Assembly: GCA_029931535.1 (NCBI GenBank)
Contig: JAQPZY010001555.1
Coordinates: forward strand, 496,001 to 560,000
DNA from: Margaritifera margaritifera
Taxonomy: Eukaryota; Mollusca; Bivalvia; Unionida; Margaritiferidae
Reading direction: 5' to 3'
Length of the DNA stretch: 64,000 nt
This document shows positions 58,848 to 64,000 of the stretch, one piece after another. A program made the translations under genes and the position numbers. Positions within the stretch are counted from its first letter, which is position 1; each line of letters opens with the position of its first letter. The notes beneath the pieces were generated by a model. That model was not told the DNA's origin. It saw nothing but the letters and a program-made list of their open reading frames with translations, and made no database searches.

Positions 58848-59659
58848 CATGTATCTGTTTAAATCTGGCAAAATAATGACTACACTTTTATTCTTCTGTT
58901 TTAAACGTGATGCATGCCTTAAGTTTTGTTTCCAAAACCCCCAAAAGTTATATATATCTTTAGAAAATACTTTATATGTACTATCATGGACTTTAAAAAA
59001 ATTTAAATTTCCTACTTACCCAAAATTTAGATAGTGATAAAGGAGTACAAGAAAAATAAATTTCATTCATATTTTATATAACAATTTGGACAAGTAATTA
59101 CATTTTTAATTGGCCAGAAACCATTTAAACTTGACCCAGGCTGCTGGGCATTTAATTTTCCACCTCTGAGTATGCTAATGATTTCTGCAATAAGAATTTT
59201 ACTCGATGCAATGAAAATGTTGAAACGTTTTTAATTCTTTCTAGAACTTTTTATGTATTCCTTGAGCATGTCAGTGCCTAAGCTCACACAATATATATGA
59301 CAAAAAAGTACTGAATAACATAATATGTAAGTGAGCTGCATTACACAAAACCTCTTTTTGTAAACATGTGGTACGTATAACAGCTGCATGTGAATGTGAA
59401 ACTTACCCTTTGTAAAGATGAAATCAAAATACTGCATAAATGTCCACACATGATTAAAACTTTCGCAGTTAATCTTACAACACAACATTTGCAACCCCTG
59501 CTGTTGGTACATCTATTTCCAAGGCGGAGTTGCAAAGATTGATACCTGATGTAATTACATGATTGTGGTAATTATTGCAGTTTCCATGGTATTGTGATTT
59601 TAGCTTTAAAGCCTTTCGTAACACATGCATACATTGAGTTTGTATGCTTAATATTTTAC
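58845..59659. other. intergenic, nothing recognised
   Basis: Overlapping - strand frames (59,231-59,738) have no recognised domain. Confidence 0.35.
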
Positions 59660-59890
59660 AAAAATATTCCTGGAGATCATAAGAAATGTGGAGCCAGACA
59701 GTCTCAGGGAACCTTTCATACAGATGTTGCAGTGCCACCCCAGCCTTGTCCTTGATGTGTTGGAGCCAGGTCAGAGGCAGTGTGGTGGTTATAACCCTGC
59801 CCCAGCATTACGACACTTGTGTGTGTATGCATGTGGAAAATGTAGGGAGATGTACACAGACCTGGAAATGTTTGTTGTGAGAGAGACATC
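59660..59890 (+). pseudogene. P2X7 cytosolic ballast-domain-like exon, first half
   Basis: The + frame through 59,688 reads L-Q-C-H-P-S-L-V-L-D-V-L-E-P, later C-x-C-G-K-C-R-E-M-Y-T-D-L-E. A helix of the 'NPxLVLDxL' type followed by a Cys-x-Cys-Gly-x-Cys cluster is the entry to the zinc-binding C-terminal domain of P2X7 receptors, a domain also widespread on its own in invertebrate proteins. The next expected Cys-Cys pair appears only in the +1 frame (TGTTGTGAGAG at 59,870-59,881), indicating a frameshift. Domain alone does not imply a full receptor; no transmembrane part is seen. Confidence 0.6.
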
Positions 59891-60033
59891 ACTGCAAATC
59901 AATTTTGCCGGTAATGAATATGTAAACTTTTGTGTTAATTTGTGTGTGCAGTTTGAACTGTCTCTTAATGGGTTATTCAGCATATGCTAAAGACAGTATT
60001 TTAACATGAGGATTTTCAAGAACTTTTCCAATA

Positions 60034-60185
60034 CTTTCATATATCAAAATTCATTACCTAGAAAAGTGGCCCACATTAGCAATTATAATGTGTAATAGAG
60101 AAGATAAACGCCCTATAATGTGTAATAGAGAAGATACACACCCTATAATAAACTCAAAGGTGGAAACTTTATGTTATTACCCAGA
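60034..60185. repeat. dispersed element with 30-bp minisatellite, short copy (2 units)
   Basis: Same flanks as 57,643-58,105 but only two minisatellite units. It lies between the two P2X7-like exons, probably intronic. Confidence 0.93.
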
Positions 60186-60905
60186 CAGAAGAAATCAGAA
60201 CTTTTCCAAAGATACTGCTAATCAAATGAGACCTATGATTTGGCTATTTCTTTGCAACCATCTTGAATGAATTTTAAAATTATCTGCCATCCATACAGAT
60301 ATATATACATATGCAAATGATAAGACTGTTTTTTACAATCGATCCTCATCTAGTAGATTATTTTCATTATCTGGTGTCAATGTACTGCATTATGCTAAAC
60401 AAATCCAAGGATAAGCTATTTAGTTGTGTAAATATTATCTTCATCTGCAATCAGGGATTTCAATTTGGTCCCATTGCAGGAGTCTCTGACTTCCAGAAAT
60501 GCTCAAAATATGCTTGAAACTGTCAATTTGAACATACGCTGTATTTAATACCAGTTCCAGTTGTGATGGAACTCTCAGTGCTGATATCAAAATAAACACC
60601 TTGTGAGATATACCAGTACATGATAACATTTACTATAATGGGCTGATAGTTTAGGTAAAGCATAGTACTCCTTACAGGACAAAGACCACTGCTGTGTGAT
60701 TTGATGATTATTTTTGTTTAAAAATGTGTACAATAAACTGAATCCCATATTGATCCATGTTTAGTTTAAATTGAGATTTGGTGACATAAGATGAATAAAA
60801 TTTGAATAAATTAATATTTCCATATTTTTTTTTTTTTTTCTTTTTTTTTTTTTTAATTTTTTTTAAACATTTTAGAAATAGCACATTAAATTGGAATAAA
60901 TTTTC
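60186..60905. other. presumed intron between P2X7-like exons
   Basis: AT-rich with a poly-T run at 60,826-60,866. No gene recognised. Confidence 0.35.
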
Positions 60906-61150
60906 AGGATTTTCAGGTTCTAATCCTGGACGAAGCTGTCCTTGACCTGGCCAGTATGTTTAGATGGGATATTCAAGTCTTCGACGATGAAGTTGATCTG
61001 ATGAGCACCAACAGAGATGCTGCCTACAGGTAGTTCATATTGTAGCAGCATGGTAAACTGGGGTCCGGACAGAGACGTGTCATTCCCTCTTGCTGTGTCT
61101 GGCCGATACGCGTCAAGTATCCTGATGCCTTGGACCAGTACACTGGCTCC
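60906..61150 (+). pseudogene. P2X7 cytosolic ballast-domain-like exon, second half, with stops
   Basis: The frame reads V-L-D-L-A-S, then R-D-A-A-Y-R, stop, F-I-L, stop, Q-H-G-K-L-G-S-G. It continues [18 protein letters not shown] and Q-Y-T-G-S. The A-Y-R ... I-P-S-C-C-x-W-x-I-R-x-x-(F/Y)-P ... Q-Y-(S/T)-G order is the signature of the P2X7 C-terminal ballast domain, including its paired zinc-binding Cys. Two TAG stops fall at about 61,029 and 61,041, where Gln and Trp-like residues are expected. The frame then terminates early near 61,150. Read with 59,660-59,890 this is a damaged gene or retro-fragment. Confidence 0.68.
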
Positions 61151-62149
61151 ATCCCCTCTGTGCTTGCATGAACTTTTACACTGTCTTGTGTGTAAAAATT
61201 TGTATATAAATGAATGCAAGTGACTTCATTCTTTGTTTCTTTTGTAACTGCACATAACATTACCACTTTATTGCATCATACGATAATGATTTCATTCAGA
61301 TTTATTTAAACACCGGTCTATTTCTGCGCTATAAACAAGAAAGGCAGACATAATCAATAAAGAAAGTTTTCAGTAATTGCCGATACTACATTATATTTTG
61401 TTTTCAACTGCCGATACTTACAGATTACTATATACCGTGTAACCTGCCTTAGCAGACACCTTCATGTATGAGACACCTGTTCATATTGTAGTAGCTAATG
61501 CTGAAATCGAGAGATCTTCTCCTTCACCAAAACTTCAGTTGATGAAGGTTCTTGAGGCGCCAGGTGTCTACTAATTCATCTGGGACCATCCTCCTTTAGT
61601 TCTCTCATCCGTTTCATACTCTGCTTGTACAGTAGTCGAGATATAAGGGCTTTATATATAAGTTCTCTTATGTGGGGACGTTTTCTTTTCCTTGCAAGTA
61701 AAGACAGACCATCTATCACTTTTCTTGCTGTAACATCGATGCTACCTGTTTAAGGAGAATTTGGTTTTTTAACTTGTGTGACAAACATTCCCATGCTAAC
61801 CCATCTCGACCTATCACCCAATATTAGAGCTTCATTACCAATTTTCTAAAGGAGGAGTTGTTCGGGGGCTTTTATTGTTTTTACAGGTTTAGTTCAGTCT
61901 CCAGAGTACTACTCGACAAATCATGCTACTTTCCCATCTCTTTAGAAGGGAACATATTTTCATCAATGGTCATTTGCCAGTAATCATCATCACGAAAACC
62001 TTTTCCCTAAACCTCCTGAGGAGAGTCCATGAGTTCCAGATACACTTAATAATGTGTTTCACCCCCTTTCCTTTTGTTTTTGAAGTGCTATATAAAAAGC
62101 ATTGGATCTAATTATTGGACTTGCAGTGCTAAAATAAAATAAAAAAACT
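61151..62149. other. spacer; possible minus-strand exon at 61,577-61,755
   Basis: On the - strand, after CTTAAACAG at about 61,750, a frame of about 57 codons reads G-S-I-D-V-T-A-R-K-V-I-D-G-L, R-K-R-K-R-P-H-I-R-E-L-I-Y-K, ... M-K-R-M-R-E-L-K-E-D-G-P-R and a stop near 61,575. It has a regular amphipathic, basic pattern. No family recognised and no partner exon found. A GAGACACCTG-type repeat lies at 61,450-61,570. Confidence 0.25.
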
Positions 62150-63185
62150 GCATAAATGGTCCAAGCAATGGCTCTTTTAAGATTAATCCAGAAAAAAAAA
62201 ACAATGACTATGTTATTCACGAGCAAGAAAGTAACAAATATTCCTGAAATTATTTTTGAAAATACTGATCATAAGTATGTGGATTCTCATCGTCTTCTTG
62301 GATTACTAATTTCATCAAATATCAAACTGACTTGTCACATTGATAGCGTTTTAAAAATAGTAGCATCTCGAATAGCCAATCGTCGAAAACTAAAATACAA
62401 AATTAGCAGGCAAATTTTATCATAGCTATGTATAAGTTATATCAGGCCCATATTAGAATATGCCAATGTTGTCTGGGATGGATGTTCGTTGATCGATTCA
62501 GAAAAACTTGAAACCTACAGCTTGAAACGGCAAGAATAGTTACAGGACTTCCAAAATACACTAGTAGGCAATATCTCTATCTTGAAACTGGGTGGGAAAG
62601 TCGGCAATCTAGAAGAACGAGACAAATATTATTAACACTCTATAGCATTAAAACTAGGTAAACCCTGGACTATCTCATTGAATTACTCCCGCCCCCTGTG
62701 TTCAAACAAGCAAATTATAACCTTCGACGTTCACAAATATAGCCATTTGCAATTTCAAGTTAAATTCTACCAAATCATCTTTTATACCCTCAACAGTGGC
62801 CTTGTGGAATAATCTTGAACAGGATACACAATGTAGCCTGTCTTACGCTGCTTTGAAAAAGTGTTTATGTCCAAGTGTCGAATCCAGTAATTTGCCTAGT
62901 TTTAGTCATCAACCCCTAGATATTATCCATACTAGATTGCGACCTAATGTAAGCTTATTAAAAGCTGATCTTTACCGCCTTCAACTTGTTGACACCCCTT
63001 TTTGTTCCTGCGGTGGGATAGAAACCACCATGCATTTCTTCATATTCTGTCCCAAGTATACTCAGCAACGAACCGAGTTGATGAGAACATTACTCTCAGA
63101 GCCATATCCAGCTGTTAGCTAGATTTACTGCTTTGGAGAAATTGCGATGCAAATGAAAATATAGAATTCTACAACATGTATGCAA
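62150..63185 (+). mobile_element. 5'-truncated CR1/Jockey-like LINE, RT C-terminus and zinc knuckle
   Basis: Starts in the RT thumb: K-T-M-T-M-L-F-T-S-K-K, then L-L-G-L-L-I-S-S-N-I-K-L-T (62,156-62,425). This is followed, in other frames, by S-Y-I-R-P-I-L-E-Y-A-N-V-V-W-D (62,430-62,480) and V-T-G-L-P-K-Y-T near 62,535. The last frame (62,796-63,122) reads A-L-W-N-N-L, L-R-P-N-V-S-L-L-K-A-D-L-Y and C-S-C-G-G-I-E-T-T-M-H-F-F-I-F-C-P-K-Y, the terminal Cys/His knuckle of this LINE type. Several stops and frame changes. Endonuclease and the catalytic part of RT are missing. Confidence 0.8.
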
Positions 63186-63254
63186 ATATATAACTGATAC
63201 TAGACATATTTCAATAACTTATTCAAATCGCGAATGCTGTCATTGTGCCCCAAA

Positions 63255-63308
<54 letters not shown>

Positions 63309-63713
63309 ATCATTTTTCATTATTAGTCAATATTGTCATGTTGCAATATGTCGCAATACTTGTATCATGAAGGGAGAGGGCTAATTTAAGTTGTTAGAAC
63401 TTGTGCCCAATCCCATTATATCATATTGTGACACTAAAATATATTTAAGCTAAAACCAATAGCGATAGGCATTGGCTCGTGGTGTCTAATGATTTGCATT
63501 CTACATGCGCATCTACATTATCCGACACTAGAGAAATTTAGATGCAAGTTTCACGGTACGTATACACGTGGGATTCCCGTTCATGTGCACAGCCACGTAC
63601 GTGGTACGCAAACCAGCTTGGAAGACTTGACTGCGCGAACTTGTTCTTCGGAATGCCATAAACTATCAAACAATACACTTATTGGAATATCCATGATACC
63701 GCTACATACGAAC

Positions 63714-63789
<76 letters not shown>

Positions 63790-64000
63790 GAGAGAGAGAG
63801 ACAGACAGACTGATGGTGATGATAATGATGATGAAATCTATGGGAGTGAGTGATTGTTACAAACCATTTGCAACTACTACTCACAAACTTAACATTGAAG
63901 TACAATTCCCTCTTTGGGCGCTAGAGAAAAAAAAGAGAAGAAAGTAGACCAAACAAGAGTGTGACTATTGACAGATTAATGAGGACGGATAGGTGAGCTG
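63186..64000. other. terminal stretch with CT and GA microsatellites
   Basis: (CT)n lies at 63,259-63,307 and (GA)n at 63,716-63,784, followed by GAT/GATGAT at 63,815-63,835. The 152-codon frame at 63,489-63,947 passes through the GA microsatellite and is not supported as a gene. Confidence 0.6.

Noticed and set aside
63489..63947. 152-codon ORF, the longest in the window
   Set aside because: Its middle is a (GA)n microsatellite giving Arg-Glu repeats; the flanks are not recognised and a CT ORF lies on the other strand.

Overview
The window looks like nuclear DNA of a marine invertebrate, most likely a mollusc or another lophotrochozoan. It is AT-rich and intron-containing, full of long TA, GA/CT, GAT and other microsatellites. 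It also carries tRNA-derived SINEs, decayed LINEs and an old Polinton/Maverick element. The species cannot be fixed from the sequence alone. There are no prokaryotic operons and no CRISPR arrays.

Region 1 (1-22,200): the 3' half of a mucolipin (TRPML-type) cation channel gene on the + strand. Four exons are visible (1-85, 1804-1926, 2686-2901, 21538-21876), all joined in phase 0. They encode S4-S5, S5, pore plus S6, and a cytosolic tail with a Cys cluster. The 18.6 kb last intron holds a decayed Polinton (about 3,440-20,275) with long terminal inverted repeats. Recognisable parts are a protein-primed-type DNA polymerase B, two baculoviral-IAP-repeat (BIR) zinc folds, a packaging ATPase, small basic virion-type proteins, a jelly-roll capsid fragment and an adenain-type cysteine protease. 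No integrase was found, and nearly every gene has stops or frameshifts. Several genes of this element end in hairpins that look like the histone mRNA 3' stem-loop, and the leftmost gene resembles histone H4. This is the most unusual signal in the window.

Region 2 (22,200-34,800): transposon graveyard. It holds a decayed Jockey/CR1-type LINE with an N-terminal PHD-like finger and a GAT tail (about 22,990-26,302). A second decayed LINE is interrupted by a TA microsatellite (about 27,940-30,300). A second small piece of Polinton polymerase N-terminus (about 32,780-33,300) lies beside a broken transposon-associated ORF on the - strand (about 33,400-34,770).

Region 3 (34,800-56,500): no convincing genes. 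It contains a 37-bp tandem array, a tRNA-SINE, a 1.45 kb satellite of 29-bp monomers with a 14-monomer higher-order unit, 26-bp and 81-bp tandem arrays, inverted copies of a GGCCGAA-type repeat, and many microsatellites.

Region 4 (56,500-64,000): a dispersed repeat carrying a 30-bp (10-codon) minisatellite occurs twice. One copy lies between two damaged exons resembling the P2X7 cytosolic 'ballast' domain. A 5'-truncated LINE 3' end (about 62,150-63,185) follows. The only gene that looks functional throughout is the mucolipin-like channel; everything else is mobile, repetitive or decayed.
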